A stretch of 64,000 nt of DNA from NCBI RefSeq assembly GCF_017498485.1, contig NZ_CP071795.1, positions 3,826,130 to 3,890,129 on the forward strand, written 5' to 3'. Position 1 is the stretch's first letter. The number at the start of each line of letters is the position of its first letter. This stretch comes from Polaribacter batillariae. GTDB lineage: Bacteria > Bacteroidota > Bacteroidia > Flavobacteriales > Flavobacteriaceae. This document shows positions 13,895-23,297 of the stretch, in pieces. The translations under genes were made by a program, and so were the position numbers. Under the pieces are notes generated by a model. The model saw only the letters and a program-made list of their open reading frames with translations, was not told where the DNA came from and made no database searches.

Positions 13895-16453
13895 TTAAGA
13901 TTCTTTTTCTGTTCTTGTTTCTGGTTTTTTCTCGCCTTTTTCGATGTTAATGGTTAGTAAGTTCTTTTCTTCATCTAAATCCATCGTAATTGTATCGCCT
14001 TCCGAAAGTTTAGAGTTTACAATTTCTTCTGCCAAAGCATCTTCGATGTATTTTTGAATGGCTCTTTTTAACGGTCTGGCACCATATTTTTTATCGAAAC
14101 CTTTATCAGCAATATAATCTTTTGCTTTTTCGCTTAAGTTTAAAGTGTATCCTAAATCGGAAATTCTATGTAATAATTTATCCAATTCAATATCTATAAT
14201 AGAGTGGATGTCTTCTCTTTCTAAAGCGTTAAAGACAACTACATCATCGATTCTGTTTAAAAATTCTGGTGCAAAAGATTTTTTTAGTGCACTTTCAATA
14301 ACAGATTTCGCATGGGCATCTGCTTGGGCTACTTTTGTAGCTGTACCAAAACCAACACCACCACCAAAATCTTTTAATTGACGTGCGCCAATATTAGAAG
14401 TCATTATAATAATGGTATTTCTAAAGTCGATTTTACGACCCAAACTATCAGTAATATGTCCATCATCTAAAATTTGTAGTAACATATTAAATACATCTGG
14501 GTGCGCTTTTTCAATCTCATCTAACAAAACAACAGAGTAGGGTTTTCTGCGAACTTTTTCTGTTAATTGGCCACCTTCTTCGTAACCAACATAACCTGGA
14601 GGCGCTCCAATTAAACGAGAAATCGCAAATTTTTCCATATATTCACTCATGTCTATTCGAATTAAAGAATCGTCTGAATCGAATAATTCGCGCGCTAAAA
14701 CTTTGGCTAACTGTGTTTTACCTACACCTGTTTGTCCTAAGAAAATAAAAGAACCAATGGGTTTGTTTGGGTCTTTTAAGCCAACTCTATTTCTTTGAAT
14801 TGCTTTTACAACTTTGGTAACAGCTTCATCTTGCCCTATTACTTTTCCTTTAATCATTCCAGGAAGTTCGTGTAAACGATGGCTTTCTGCTTCTGCAACT
14901 CTATTTACGGGAATTCCTGTCATCATAGAAACGACTTCTGCAACATTGTCTTCTGTAACGATTTCTCGATTTAGTTTAGAATCGTCTTCCCATTGTTTTT
15001 GGGCAGAATCTAATGCGGCTTCCATATTTTTTTCGTCGTCTCGTAACTTAGCTGCTTCTTCGTATTTTTGTCCGTTAACAGCTTTTGTTTTTTTCTCGCG
15101 AATAATTTCTAATTGTGTTTCTAATTCTAAAACTTGTTTAGGAACCACAATATTGGTAATATGAATTCTAGAGCCTGCCTCGTCTAAAGCATCGATTGCT
15201 TTGTCTGGTAGATAACGATCTGTCATATACCTATTTGTTAGTTTTACACAGGCTTCTAAAGCTTCGTCTGTATAATTTACATGATGGTGTTCTTCGTACT
15301 TTCCTTTAATATTCTGTAATATTTGTATGGTTTCTTCAACAGAGGTAGGATCTACAAGTACTTTTTGAAAACGACGCTCTAAGGCACCATCTTTTTCGAT
15401 ATTTGTTCTGTACTCGTCTAAAGTAGTAGCTCCTATACATTGTATTTCTCCTCTTGCAAGCGCAGGTTTTAACATGTTAGAAGCATCTAAAGAACCTGTA
15501 GCTCCGCCAGCACCAACAATGGTATGTATTTCATCTATAAAAAGAATAATATCGTCGTTCTTTTCTAGTTCATTCATTAACGCTTTCATACGTTCTTCGA
15601 ATTGGCCACGGTATTTTGTACCTGCAACCAAACTTGCTAAATCGAGAGATACCAATCGTTTGTCGAACAAAACTCTAGAAACTTTACGTTCTACAATTCT
15701 TAGTGCGAGACCTTCTGCTATGGCAGATTTACCAACACCAGGTTCACCAATTAACATTGGGTTGTTTTTTTTACGCCTACTTAAAATTTGCGAAACACGT
15801 TCAATTTCTTTTTGTCTTCCAACCACAGGATCTAGTTTTCCGCTTTCGGCTAATAAAGTTAAATCTCTTCCAAAATTATCTAAAACGGGTGTTTTCGATT
15901 TTTTAACCGATTTTCCTTTTTGAGATTGCTCAAAGGGATTTAGTTTTTCGGATGCAAACTCATCGTCAGAAGAGGTTTCTGCAATTGGGTTTGTAGGCAA
16001 ATCTACATCTTCTACATGCAATTGTTTGTACAATGCTTTTGCTTCGTCGTAGTTTACGTGGTATTTATGAATTAACTTTGTAGTTGGGTCGTTTTCGTTT
16101 CTAAGGATGCAAAGTAATAAGTGGGCAGTGTCTATCGAATCGCTTTGATATAGTTTGGCTTCTAAAAACGTGGTTTTTAGCGCTTTTTCTGCTTGTCTCG
16201 TTAAATGCAAGCTCTTTTTTTCTGTGGTTTCTGTAAAAGCAGGATTTGCAGGGTTTAGTTGTTCTAACTTTTTACGCAATAGAGTGGTATCTACATCAAA
16301 TGCAGTTAAAATTTCCATTGCTTTTCCTTCTCCTTTTCTTATTAAACCTAATATTAAGTGTTCTGTTCCAATAAATTCGTGCCCTAATCTTAGCGCCTCT
16401 TCTTTACTAAAAGCAATCACATCTCTAACTTTCGGTGAAAAATTATCGTCCAT
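13895..16453 (-). CDS. clpC: ATP-dependent Clp protease ATP-binding subunit ClpC
   Basis: A Hsp100 unfoldase of 852 aa that feeds proteins to ClpP in the cytosol. Two N-terminal Clp_N repeats (about residues 3-150) are followed by AAA+ module 1 with Walker A GEPGVGKS (236-243), then a UVR-like segment (NGQKYEEAAKLRDDEK, about 445-460), AAA+ module 2 with GQTGVGKT, and the C-terminal D2-small domain. The UVR segment identifies ClpC rather than ClpA or ClpB. It ends with an acidic, Lys/Glu-rich tail. It is a single-gene unit with its own terminator, divergent from gyrA. Confidence 0.97.
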   Translation of the reverse strand: MDDNFSPKVRDVIAFSKEEALRLGHEFIGTEHLILGLIRKGEGKAMEILTAFDVDTTLLRKKLEQLNPANPAFTETTEKKSLHLTRQAEKALKTTFLEAKLYQSDSIDTAHLLLCILRNENDPTTKLIHKYHVNYDEAKALYKQLHVEDVDLPTNPIAETSSDDEFASEKLNPFEQSQKGKSVKKSKTPVLDNFGRDLTLLAESGKLDPVVGRQKEIERVSQILSRRKKNNPMLIGEPGVGKSAIAEGLALRIVERKVSRVLFDKRLVSLDLASLVAGTKYRGQFEERMKALMNELEKNDDIILFIDEIHTIVGAGGATGSLDASNMLKPALARGEIQCIGATTLDEYRTNIEKDGALERRFQKVLVDPTSVEETIQILQNIKGKYEEHHHVNYTDEALEACVKLTNRYMTDRYLPDKAIDALDEAGSRIHITNIVVPKQVLELETQLEIIREKKTKAVNGQKYEEAAKLRDDEKNMEAALDSAQKQWEDDSKLNREIVTEDNVAEVVSMMTGIPVNRVAEAESHRLHELPGMIKGKVIGQDEAVTKVVKAIQRNRVGLKDPNKPIGSFIFLGQTGVGKTQLAKVLARELFDSDDSLIRIDMSEYMEKFAISRLIGAPPGYVGYEEGGQLTEKVRRKPYSVVLLDEIEKAHPDVFNMLLQILDDGHITDSLGRKIDFRNTIIIMTSNIGARQLKDFGGGVGFGTATKVAQADAHAKSVIESALKKSFAPEFLNRIDDVVVFNALEREDIHSIIDIELDKLLHRISDLGYTLNLSEKAKDYIADKGFDKKYGARPLKRAIQKYIEDALAEEIVNSKLSEGDTITMDLDEEKNLLTINIEKGEKKPETRTEKES

Positions 16454-16643
16454 ATTTTTATCTTATTGATGTAAATTTAGTCCTTTTTTTTGTAAAAAAT
16501 TACAAAAAAGATGCCAAGACTGTATATCTGACAGTTTGACTTCGAAACTAAATTATAAAACAATTGAAAGTCAGCCAAATAAAATACTGTTAAAAATTAT
16601 TAATAAATGTTGATAACTCTCTTTAATTGAATGGGTGGAAATC

Positions 16644-16673
16644 TTTGTAAATAATAAGAGAAATGCTATCTTG
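16644..16673 (+). promoter_or_regulatory. gyrA promoter
   Basis: TTTG at 16644-16647, then 19 bases, then TATCTTG at 16667-16673. This is a close match to the Bacteroidota consensus TTTG-N19-TAnnTTTG, lacking one T. Transcription would start about 35 bases before the gyrA ATG. Confidence 0.65.
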
Positions 16674-16715
16674 CCTTGTTTTAAAAAAATGACTAAATAT
16701 TAATAGAAAATATAT

Positions 16716-19259
16716 ATGGCAGACGGAGAAAAGTTAATTCCGATTAATATTGAAGAGCAGATGAAAGCTGCATACATCGATTATTCGATGTCAGTAATTG
16801 TTTCAAGAGCATTACCAGACGTAAGAGATGGTTTAAAACCCGTACACAGAAGGGTTTTGTACGGAATGCATGAATTAGGAGTTAAAGCGACAGGTTCGTA
16901 TAAAAAATCAGCAAGAATTGTTGGAGAAGTTTTAGGAAAGTATCATCCGCATGGAGATACTTCTGTGTACGATTCTATGGTACGTATGGCACAAGATTGG
17001 AGTGTACGTTATATGATGGTAGATGGTCAAGGAAACTTTGGTTCTGTAGATGGAGATTCGCCTGCAGCAATGCGTTATACAGAGGTGAGAATGCAAAAAA
17101 TATCGGAAGACATGTTGGCTGATATTGATAAAGATACTGTAGATCACCGTTTAAATTTCGATGATACTTTACAAGAACCCACTGTATTGCCAACTCGCAT
17201 TCCAAACTTATTGGTAAATGGCGCCTCTGGTATTGCAGTAGGAATGGCCACAAACATGGCTCCACACAATTTAACAGAAGTAATTAACGGTACCATCGCC
17301 TATATTAATAATAACGATATAGAGATAGACGAATTAATGCAACATGTAACTGCTCCAGATTTTCCAACAGGAGGAATTATTTACGGTTACGATGGGGTAA
17401 GAGATGCTTTTCATACAGGACGTGGACGTATTGTAATGCGTGCAAAAGCAATTATCGAAGAAGTAAAAGGGCGTGAGTGCATTATTGTTACAGAAATTCC
17501 TTATCAAGTGAACAAAGCAGATATGATTAAAAAAACTGCAGATCTTGTTAACGAAAAGAAATTAGAAGGTATTGCAAACATTCGTGATGAATCTGATAGA
17601 AACGGAATGCGTATTGTATATGTTTTAAAACGAGATGCAATTCCGAATATTATATTAAATAAACTATTTAAATACACACAATTACAAACTTCTTTTAGTG
17701 TAAATAATATTGCATTGGTTAATGGAAGACCAGAGCAGTTGAATTTAAAACAATTAATTCATTATTTTGTAGAACACAGGCACGAAGTTATTGTTCGTAG
17801 AACAGAATTTTTATTAAAGAAAGCAGAAGCTAGAGCCCATATTTTAGAAGGTTTAATTATTGCTTCAGACAATATAGACGAAGTAATTAAAATAATTAGA
17901 GCTTCTAGCAATGCCGACGAAGCAAGAGAAAGTTTAGTAAAGCGTTTCGAATTAACAGAAATTCAGGCAAAAGCAATTGTAGAAATGCGTTTGCGCCAAT
18001 TAACAGGGTTAGAGCAAGATAAATTACGTGCAGAGTACGACGAAATAATGCTAACAATTGCAGACTTAAAAGACATCTTATCTAACGAGCCAAGACGCTA
18101 CGAAATTATAAAAGAAGAATTAGTACACATTAAAGAGAAATATGGAGACGAACGCAGATCTAAAATAGAATATGCTGGTGGAGATATGCGTATTGAAGAT
18201 ATGATACCCGATACAAAAGTTGTGGTAACCATTTCGAATGCAGGTTACTTAAAACGTACAAATCTCGATGAATATAAAGTTCAAAATAGAGGAGGAAGAG
18301 GACAAAAAGGTGCCACTACCAGAAATGAAGATTTCTTAGAACACTTATTTGTAGGAACCAACCACCAATACATGATGTTCTTTACGCAGAAAGGAAAAGT
18401 TTTTTGGATGCGTGTTTACGAAATACCTGAAGGTGGTAAAAATACCAAAGGTAGAGCCATGCAAAACTTAATTAATATAGAGCCAGACGATTCTGTAAAA
18501 GCATTTTTGGTAACGCAAGATTTAAAAGACGAAGAATACATCAATAATCATTATGTAATAATGGCAACAAAGAAAGGTCAAGTTAAAAAGACTTCTTTAG
18601 AGCAATATTCTCGTCCAAGAACCAACGGAATTAACGCAATTACCATTAAAGAAGGTGATGAGTTATTAGAAGCAAAACTAACAACAGGAGATAGCCAAGT
18701 AATGTTGGCATTAAAATCTGGTAAAGCCATTCGTTTCGAAGAAGCAAAAACAAGACCCATGGGAAGAACCGCTTCTGGTGTAAGAGGAATTACTTTACAG
18801 CACGAAAACGACGAAGTTGTAGGAATGGTTGCCGTAAACGATATGGAAAGTAATATTTTAGTTGTTTCGGAAAAAGGATATGGAAAACGTTCTAATTTAG
18901 AAGATTACAGAATTACCAATAGAGGAGGTAAAGGCGTAAAAACTTTAAACATTTCAGAAAAAACAGGCAATCTAGTAGCTATTAAAAATGTAGATGATTC
19001 GAACGATTTAATGATTATTAATAAATCGGGTCTTACCATTAGAATGGCTGTCGAAGATTTAAGAGTTATGGGACGTGCAACACAAGGTGTGCGTTTAATT
19101 AAAATTAAAGAAGACGATAGTATTGCTGCAGTTGCAAAAGTAATGCACGAAGAAGAAGAGGCAGAAGAAGATGCTTTAGAAAACTCTAAAAACACCACTA
19201 ATTCCGAAGGCAAAACAGAAAATGGCACGGATATTGAAAATAACACAACAAAAGAATAA
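16716..19259 (+). CDS. gyrA: DNA gyrase subunit A
   Basis: An 847-aa type II topoisomerase subunit that cuts and rejoins DNA during negative supercoiling. The catalytic tyrosine is Tyr121 in MRYTEVRM. The quinolone-contact region reads HPHGDTSVYDSMVRMAQ; the position matching E. coli Ser83 is Thr82, and the Asp87 equivalent (Asp86) is kept. The C-terminal beta-pinwheel follows, with the GyrA box visible in QNRGGRGQKG (about residue 526). The protein ends in a Glu/Asn-rich acidic tail. The TPR gene follows after 24 bp, probably in the same transcript. I cannot say whether Thr82 alters drug response. Confidence 0.98.
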   Translation: MADGEKLIPINIEEQMKAAYIDYSMSVIVSRALPDVRDGLKPVHRRVLYGMHELGVKATGSYKKSARIVGEVLGKYHPHGDTSVYDSMVRMAQDWSVRYMMVDGQGNFGSVDGDSPAAMRYTEVRMQKISEDMLADIDKDTVDHRLNFDDTLQEPTVLPTRIPNLLVNGASGIAVGMATNMAPHNLTEVINGTIAYINNNDIEIDELMQHVTAPDFPTGGIIYGYDGVRDAFHTGRGRIVMRAKAIIEEVKGRECIIVTEIPYQVNKADMIKKTADLVNEKKLEGIANIRDESDRNGMRIVYVLKRDAIPNIILNKLFKYTQLQTSFSVNNIALVNGRPEQLNLKQLIHYFVEHRHEVIVRRTEFLLKKAEARAHILEGLIIASDNIDEVIKIIRASSNADEARESLVKRFELTEIQAKAIVEMRLRQLTGLEQDKLRAEYDEIMLTIADLKDILSNEPRRYEIIKEELVHIKEKYGDERRSKIEYAGGDMRIEDMIPDTKVVVTISNAGYLKRTNLDEYKVQNRGGRGQKGATTRNEDFLEHLFVGTNHQYMMFFTQKGKVFWMRVYEIPEGGKNTKGRAMQNLINIEPDDSVKAFLVTQDLKDEEYINNHYVIMATKKGQVKKTSLEQYSRPRTNGINAITIKEGDELLEAKLTTGDSQVMLALKSGKAIRFEEAKTRPMGRTASGVRGITLQHENDEVVGMVAVNDMESNILVVSEKGYGKRSNLEDYRITNRGGKGVKTLNISEKTGNLVAIKNVDDSNDLMIINKSGLTIRMAVEDLRVMGRATQGVRLIKIKEDDSIAAVAKVMHEEEEAEEDALENSKNTTNSEGKTENGTDIENNTTKE

Positions 19260-19283
19260 GAATAACAAATAAAAACGAACAAA

Positions 19284-20537
19284 ATGAAAAAACAAATCAT
19301 AGCGCTTTCATTAGGATTAATGTCTGTGATAACATTTGCTCAAAAGAAAGAGCTAAGAACTGCCGAAAAAGCGATTAAAAAACAGCAATTTAATGAAGCG
19401 TTAAGTGCAATTAATTCTGTAACAGGAATGCTTGCAGATATGGATGCCAAGTATAAATCTAAATATTATTTTTTAAAAGGACAAGCTTTAGCAGGTAAAA
19501 GTAACTATGAAGGTGCAGCAGAAGCTTTTAATGATTTAATGTCTTATGAAAAAGAAATCGGAAAAAATAGATACTCTAAAGAAGCTCAACCCATGTTAAA
19601 CGATTTGGTACAAAAAGTTTCTAACCTTGCGATTAATTTATACAATAAAGATAAAAATTATAAAGAAGCCGCAAAACAATTTTATCTTACCTATAAATTA
19701 AGCCCTAAAGACACTGCTTTTCTTTACAACGCTGCAGTTAGCGCATCTTTAGCTAAAGATTACGACACTTCTTTAGAATATTATAAAGAATTAAAAAATG
19801 TTGGATATACAGGCATCGAAACACAATACTTGGCAACGAACAAAGCATCTGGCGAAGTAGAAAATTTAGGATCAAAATCTAATAGAGATGCTATGGTTAA
19901 ACTAGGTCAATATACAAACCCAACCAGCAAAGTTTCTGAATCTAAAGAAGCAGAAATTGTTAAAAACATAGGTTATATTTATGTTAACCAAGGAAAAACA
20001 GAAGAAGCAATTACTGCCTTGAAAGAAGCAAGAAAATCAAATCCAAAAGATATTAACTTGCTATTAAATGAAGCTCAAATGTATATTAAGCTTAAACAAA
20101 TGGATAAGTTTGGAGCATTAATGAAAGAGGCTGTTGAATTGGATCCTACAAACCCAACATTATTTTTTAATTTAGGTGTTGTAAATGCAAATGAAAATAA
20201 GGAAGACGAAGCCATTAAATATTATAAAAAAGCAATTGAATTAGACCCAAATTATGGAGATGCTTATATGAATTTGGCAGTAGCTATGTTAAGTAAAGAA
20301 AAAGAAATTGTAGAAGAGATGAATAAAAATTTATCTAACTTTAAAAAGTACGACGAATTACAAGAAAAGCAAAAAGAATTGTACAGAAAAGCATTGCCTT
20401 TTTTAGAAAAAGCAGATGAAATTAGCAGATCTGAAGATACAGTACGTACGCTACTAAATATTTACGATACTTTACAAATGGAAGATAAGGCGAACCCTTT
20501 AAGAGAAGTTTATAAAAAAATGAGATCTGGTAACTAA
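19284..20537 (+). CDS. Exported tetratricopeptide-repeat protein
   Basis: A 417-aa protein with a signal peptide (MKKQIIALSLGLMSVITFAQ). TPR motifs are clear at about residues 225-345, for example IGYIYVNQGKTEEAITALKEA and LGVVNANENKEDEAIKYYKKAIELDP. Such proteins act as scaffolds, probably in the periplasm here. It follows gyrA by 24 bp on the same strand and precedes a strong terminator, so it is likely the last gene of the gyrA transcript, though a functional link to gyrase is not implied. Confidence 0.88.
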   Translation: MKKQIIALSLGLMSVITFAQKKELRTAEKAIKKQQFNEALSAINSVTGMLADMDAKYKSKYYFLKGQALAGKSNYEGAAEAFNDLMSYEKEIGKNRYSKEAQPMLNDLVQKVSNLAINLYNKDKNYKEAAKQFYLTYKLSPKDTAFLYNAAVSASLAKDYDTSLEYYKELKNVGYTGIETQYLATNKASGEVENLGSKSNRDAMVKLGQYTNPTSKVSESKEAEIVKNIGYIYVNQGKTEEAITALKEARKSNPKDINLLLNEAQMYIKLKQMDKFGALMKEAVELDPTNPTLFFNLGVVNANENKEDEAIKYYKKAIELDPNYGDAYMNLAVAMLSKEKEIVEEMNKNLSNFKKYDELQEKQKELYRKALPFLEKADEISRSEDTVRTLLNIYDTLQMEDKANPLREVYKKMRSGN

Positions 20538-20586
20538 TTTCAATTTTTCAAAATAAAAACAGTACTCAAAAAAACTGTTTCAACAT

Positions 20587-20624
20587 AAAAATAGGAGGGT
20601 TTTTAAAACGCTCCTATTTTTTTT
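20587..20624 (+). terminator. Rho-independent terminator after the TPR gene
   Basis: AATAGGAG and CTCCTATT pair around an AT-rich loop, followed by a run of T. It closes the gyrA-TPR transcript. Confidence 0.8.
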
Positions 20625-20832
20625 ACCCTTACTTTATTCTGAAAAAAAAATTAATAACCGTTTATAACTTGAAATTACTCTAATAAAAAATAATGTTTTT
20701 TGAAGATGAGTGAAAGATGAGTGAAAAAAAGGATTTTTTATTACGGTAAAATCATTTTGTGTTTCAGTTATTGAAGGGAAACTTTACTTCAAACTCAAAA
20801 AGAAAGCATTTTAAAAAAAACTCAAATCTGTT

Positions 20833-20973
20833 TTTGAAGAAGAACAAGTGGATTGGTGGAGTGAAATGACTAAAGAGGAACAAAAAGAAATCAAGACGGG
20901 TTTAAATCAAACTAACAAAAGGAAATATAAAGCTAATGAAACAGTAATGAAACGCTTTGATAAATGGCATTAA
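20833..20973 (+). pseudogene. Antitoxin remnant of a toxin-antitoxin pair
   Basis: An open stretch of 46 codons (VDWWSEMTKEEQKEIKTGL ... ETVMKRFDKWH) resembles the C-terminal half of the short antitoxins that precede ParE/RelE toxins in Bacteroidota. There is no start codon in frame at the expected distance; the upstream sequence has stops. It sits directly before a broken toxin frame. Decay of the module is directly visible; the exact family is inference. Confidence 0.55.
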
Positions 20974-20999
20974 AAATCGTTTGAACATCATAGGCAGAA

Positions 21000-21243
21000 A
21001 ATCGATTAAATAGGGTTTTGAATTATTTAGAAAAAGAATGGACAATAATGGAAATTCTGAATTTAGAAAAGAATCTAAAATGAACTTTTAAACAGAATTA
21101 GTAAATATCCTAAAATTTGTTTTCAAACTGGAAAATTTAATAATATTCACAAAAGATTGGTTGATAAAAATAATTATATAATCTACAGAATTCAACCAAA
21201 AAAGAAAGTAATTGAAATCATTAATTTTAAAGGAAAGTGTTAG
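21000..21243 (+). pseudogene. ParE/RelE-type toxin remnant with frameshift
   Basis: One frame encodes RLNRVLNYLEKEWTIMEILNLEKNLK and then hits TGA. A second frame continues as LLNRISKYPKICFQTGKFN ... NYIIYRIQPKKKVIEIINF and ends at 21243. Together they follow the ParE/RelE pattern: N-terminal helices, then a KFNNIHKRLVDKNNYIIYRI beta-sheet core. There is no clear start codon. It is a decayed mRNA interferase or gyrase-poison relative next to its antitoxin remnant. Confidence 0.6.
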
Positions 21244-21251
21244 TGTCAACA

Positions 21252-21383
21252 AAAAAATGGACATTGCCTATTAGAAATTGGGGTATCATTCTTAACCAAT
21301 TTTTGGCTATATTTGAAAACAGGATTAAACTATGAAAAATTTAATCCTGTAATTTCTAACTTACACACTTTATGGGAAAGTGT
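21252..21383 (+). mobile_element. 3' remnant of an IS256-type transposase and its end
   Basis: The 27 codons at 21252-21335 (KKWTLPIRNWGIILNQFLAIF...) match the conserved C terminus of Mutator/IS256 transposases. About 30 bp later lies the palindrome ACACTTTATGGGAAAGTGT (21365-21383), which could be the element's terminal repeat. A similar palindrome recurs at 21448-21466. The rest of the transposase is missing. Confidence 0.6.
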
Positions 21384-21399
21384 TTCAATAGATTAAAAA

Positions 21400-21432
21400 A
21401 AAGGGTTCAACTTTAAATAAGTTAAACCCTTT
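21400..21432. terminator. Terminator-like hairpin
   Basis: AAAGGGTTCAACTT pairs with AAGTTAAACCCTTT with one G-U. It is flanked by A-runs and T-runs, so it could work in both directions, closing the gene at 21475 from the minus side. Confidence 0.5.
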
Positions 21433-21474
21433 TGACATTTTAGTTATACACTTTTTAGGAAAGTGTCTAATGTT

Positions 21475-22485
21475 TTAATTTCTATTTGTACTTCTTCTTC
21501 GTGTTGTAGAATTGTTATTTTCTCTTTTTTTATCGGCAATTTTTCTTTGAATTCTAGTAGCTATTTTTGTTTTTGGTTTTACTTTTTTTCTTGTTTCAGA
21601 AACCCTTCTAGAGTTTTTATGAACAGTTTTTCTGTTTGGTAAAACTGTAGTGCCTCTTCTGTTAGGTACAACTGTAGAGCTTCTTCGTACATTCGAATTT
21701 GTAATGTTACCAACAGTATTTTTAGAGGCTCTTCTTCTCGAAGTAGAAGTTGCATTTCTCTTTCTATGAGTATCTAATGTTCTTGTTGCATTCGATTTTC
21801 TGTAAGAAATATTTTTACGTTTGTTGTATGTCTTGTTTCTGTTTATAGAAACTGGTTTTCTTCTTTTTAAAATTTTATTTCTATTTCCAATTTTAGCATT
21901 TCTATTTGCTTTGTAGTAAAAGTACCTACTATCTTCTCTAAATTTTGTATAATTTCTTCTAAAGTCGTTTCTATAGAAATAAGCATCATTATAATTACAA
22001 ACAGTTCCTAAGCTTAGGTTAATATTTACACCATTGTAATAATAGTATTCGTTTTTTACATTTCCATAAAAAGTAGGGTAACCACGTCTGTTATAGACAA
22101 CTTTTAAGTTGCCAACATTGGTTAAGTTTCCTCTGTAATATCTAAGAAAAACACTTCCAATTCTAGTTACATTGCCATAAATATCATAATTTATAAAAAC
22201 GTTTCCTACACGCCTAACTCTTCCTCTATAATCTCTATCGATTCTAACGCCATTTGTAGAAAATCGTCTTCCATTATAATCGTAATAACTCTCGTTATAA
22301 TGTGTATTAAAATCGAATTCTCCATTTAAAAACACAAAGAACTCTATACCACGTTCTGTAAAATTTACGGAATTGTCGTAAGAATAATTTACCCTGTAGC
22401 TGTTTGGTAGTAAGTTGCCATTTTCGGCTTCAACAGTAGAAACCATCATGAACATCGCTAATAATATAAGTATACCTTTTTTCAT
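21475..22485 (-). CDS. Exported protein with a long Arg/Asn-rich basic tail (hypothetical)
   Basis: A 336-aa protein with a signal peptide (cleavage near EAENG, about residue 20). Residues 20-180 are Tyr/Asn-rich with repeated GNV(F/Y) and RRVGNVFINY-like units. Residues 190-336 are strongly basic and low in complexity, dominated by Arg, Lys, Asn, Thr and Ser, and end in RRRSTNRN. I know of similar uncharacterised exported proteins in flavobacteria. Binding to DNA, polysaccharide or another polyanion outside the membrane is possible, but nothing in the sequence proves it. Confidence 0.7.
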   Translation of the reverse strand: MKKGILILLAMFMMVSTVEAENGNLLPNSYRVNYSYDNSVNFTERGIEFFVFLNGEFDFNTHYNESYYDYNGRRFSTNGVRIDRDYRGRVRRVGNVFINYDIYGNVTRIGSVFLRYYRGNLTNVGNLKVVYNRRGYPTFYGNVKNEYYYYNGVNINLSLGTVCNYNDAYFYRNDFRRNYTKFREDSRYFYYKANRNAKIGNRNKILKRRKPVSINRNKTYNKRKNISYRKSNATRTLDTHRKRNATSTSRRRASKNTVGNITNSNVRRSSTVVPNRRGTTVLPNRKTVHKNSRRVSETRKKVKPKTKIATRIQRKIADKKRENNNSTTRRRSTNRN

Positions 22486-22719
22486 AATATATGGTTTTAA
22501 AGGGTTTTGCCTACTCTAATTGCTTTTCGGCTTTCGCATTTGGTTTATAAGTTTTCAAAGAACGTGCCAAAAAAATATACATATCGTAAAAAATATGAAT
22601 ATTTATTCGTTTTAATATATTTATTAGGCTGATTTTTAGATTGTTAATTATTTTTTATATTCAGAAAGAACTTGTAAATTTATAAACGTTTTTACGACTG
22701 TAAAATAAAAAAACAATAT

Positions 22720-23211
22720 ATGATTAAAGCTATTGAGCAAAACCTACAAAGGGGAATAAATTTATTACATAGTTTAACAGACGAACAATATAACAATACT
22801 TCAGTTGCACCTTACCATTCGAGCATTGGTTGCCACACACGCCATATTTTAGACGTGTTTTCTTGTATATTTAATGGGTTAGATACTAAAGAAATAGATT
22901 TAACAAAAAGAGAAAGAAACGAATTGGCAGAAAAATATACCCATGTGGGAATTGATTATTTTAATACAATAATTAAAAAATTAAGGAGTTTAAAAAATAC
23001 CGACCTAAATAAAGAGGTGGCAGTAACAGACGATTTAGGTTTAGGAAATGTAACCATAAAAACGACTCTCGCCTCGATTTTAGTACAAGCGCAAAGCCAT
23101 ACAACGCACCATTATGCCACAATTGGTTATTTGGTGCATCATATAGGAGTTCAGTTACCAGAATCTGGTTTCGGATTTAACCCAACAACTCCCCAAAAGT
23201 TAAATGTTTAA
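22720..23211 (+). CDS. DinB-family protein
   Basis: A 163-aa four-helix-bundle protein of the DinB/YfiT-like metal-binding superfamily. Candidate metal ligands are His in CHTRHILDVF (about residue 47) and the HTTHHYATIGYLVHH cluster (about residues 129-143). It ends FGFNPTTPQ, common in the Bacteroidota subgroup. The function is unknown; relatives include thiol-dependent transferases. It is an isolated gene; the next one downstream has its own promoter-like box. Confidence 0.75.
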   Translation: MIKAIEQNLQRGINLLHSLTDEQYNNTSVAPYHSSIGCHTRHILDVFSCIFNGLDTKEIDLTKRERNELAEKYTHVGIDYFNTIIKKLRSLKNTDLNKEVAVTDDLGLGNVTIKTTLASILVQAQSHTTHHYATIGYLVHHIGVQLPESGFGFNPTTPQKLNV

Positions 23212-23257
23212 AAGGGTTTTTGTAAAACATTAACACTTTTTAATTGTAACTTGGTGT

Positions 23258-23265
23258 TAAATTTG
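23258..23265 (+). promoter_or_regulatory. Candidate -7 box for the serine hydrolase gene
   Basis: TAAATTTG fits TAnnTTTG exactly. It predicts a start near 23272 and supports the ATG at 23298 rather than the GTG at 23277. The -33 element is weak. Confidence 0.45.
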
Positions 23266-23297
23266 TACATTAAATAGTGAATTTAAAAATAATTATA

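Noticed and set aside
14145..16469. Plus-strand ORFs of 78-149 codons within clpC
   Set aside because: Opposite-strand shadows of a well-defined gene, with low-complexity Ser/Phe composition.
16716..17000. Quinolone-resistance mutation in gyrA (Thr at the Ser83 position)
   Set aside because: The residue may be normal for this genus; without relatives to compare it cannot be called a resistance change.
16932..19300. Minus-strand ORFs within gyrA
   Set aside because: Shadows of gyrA codons; no start context or domain.
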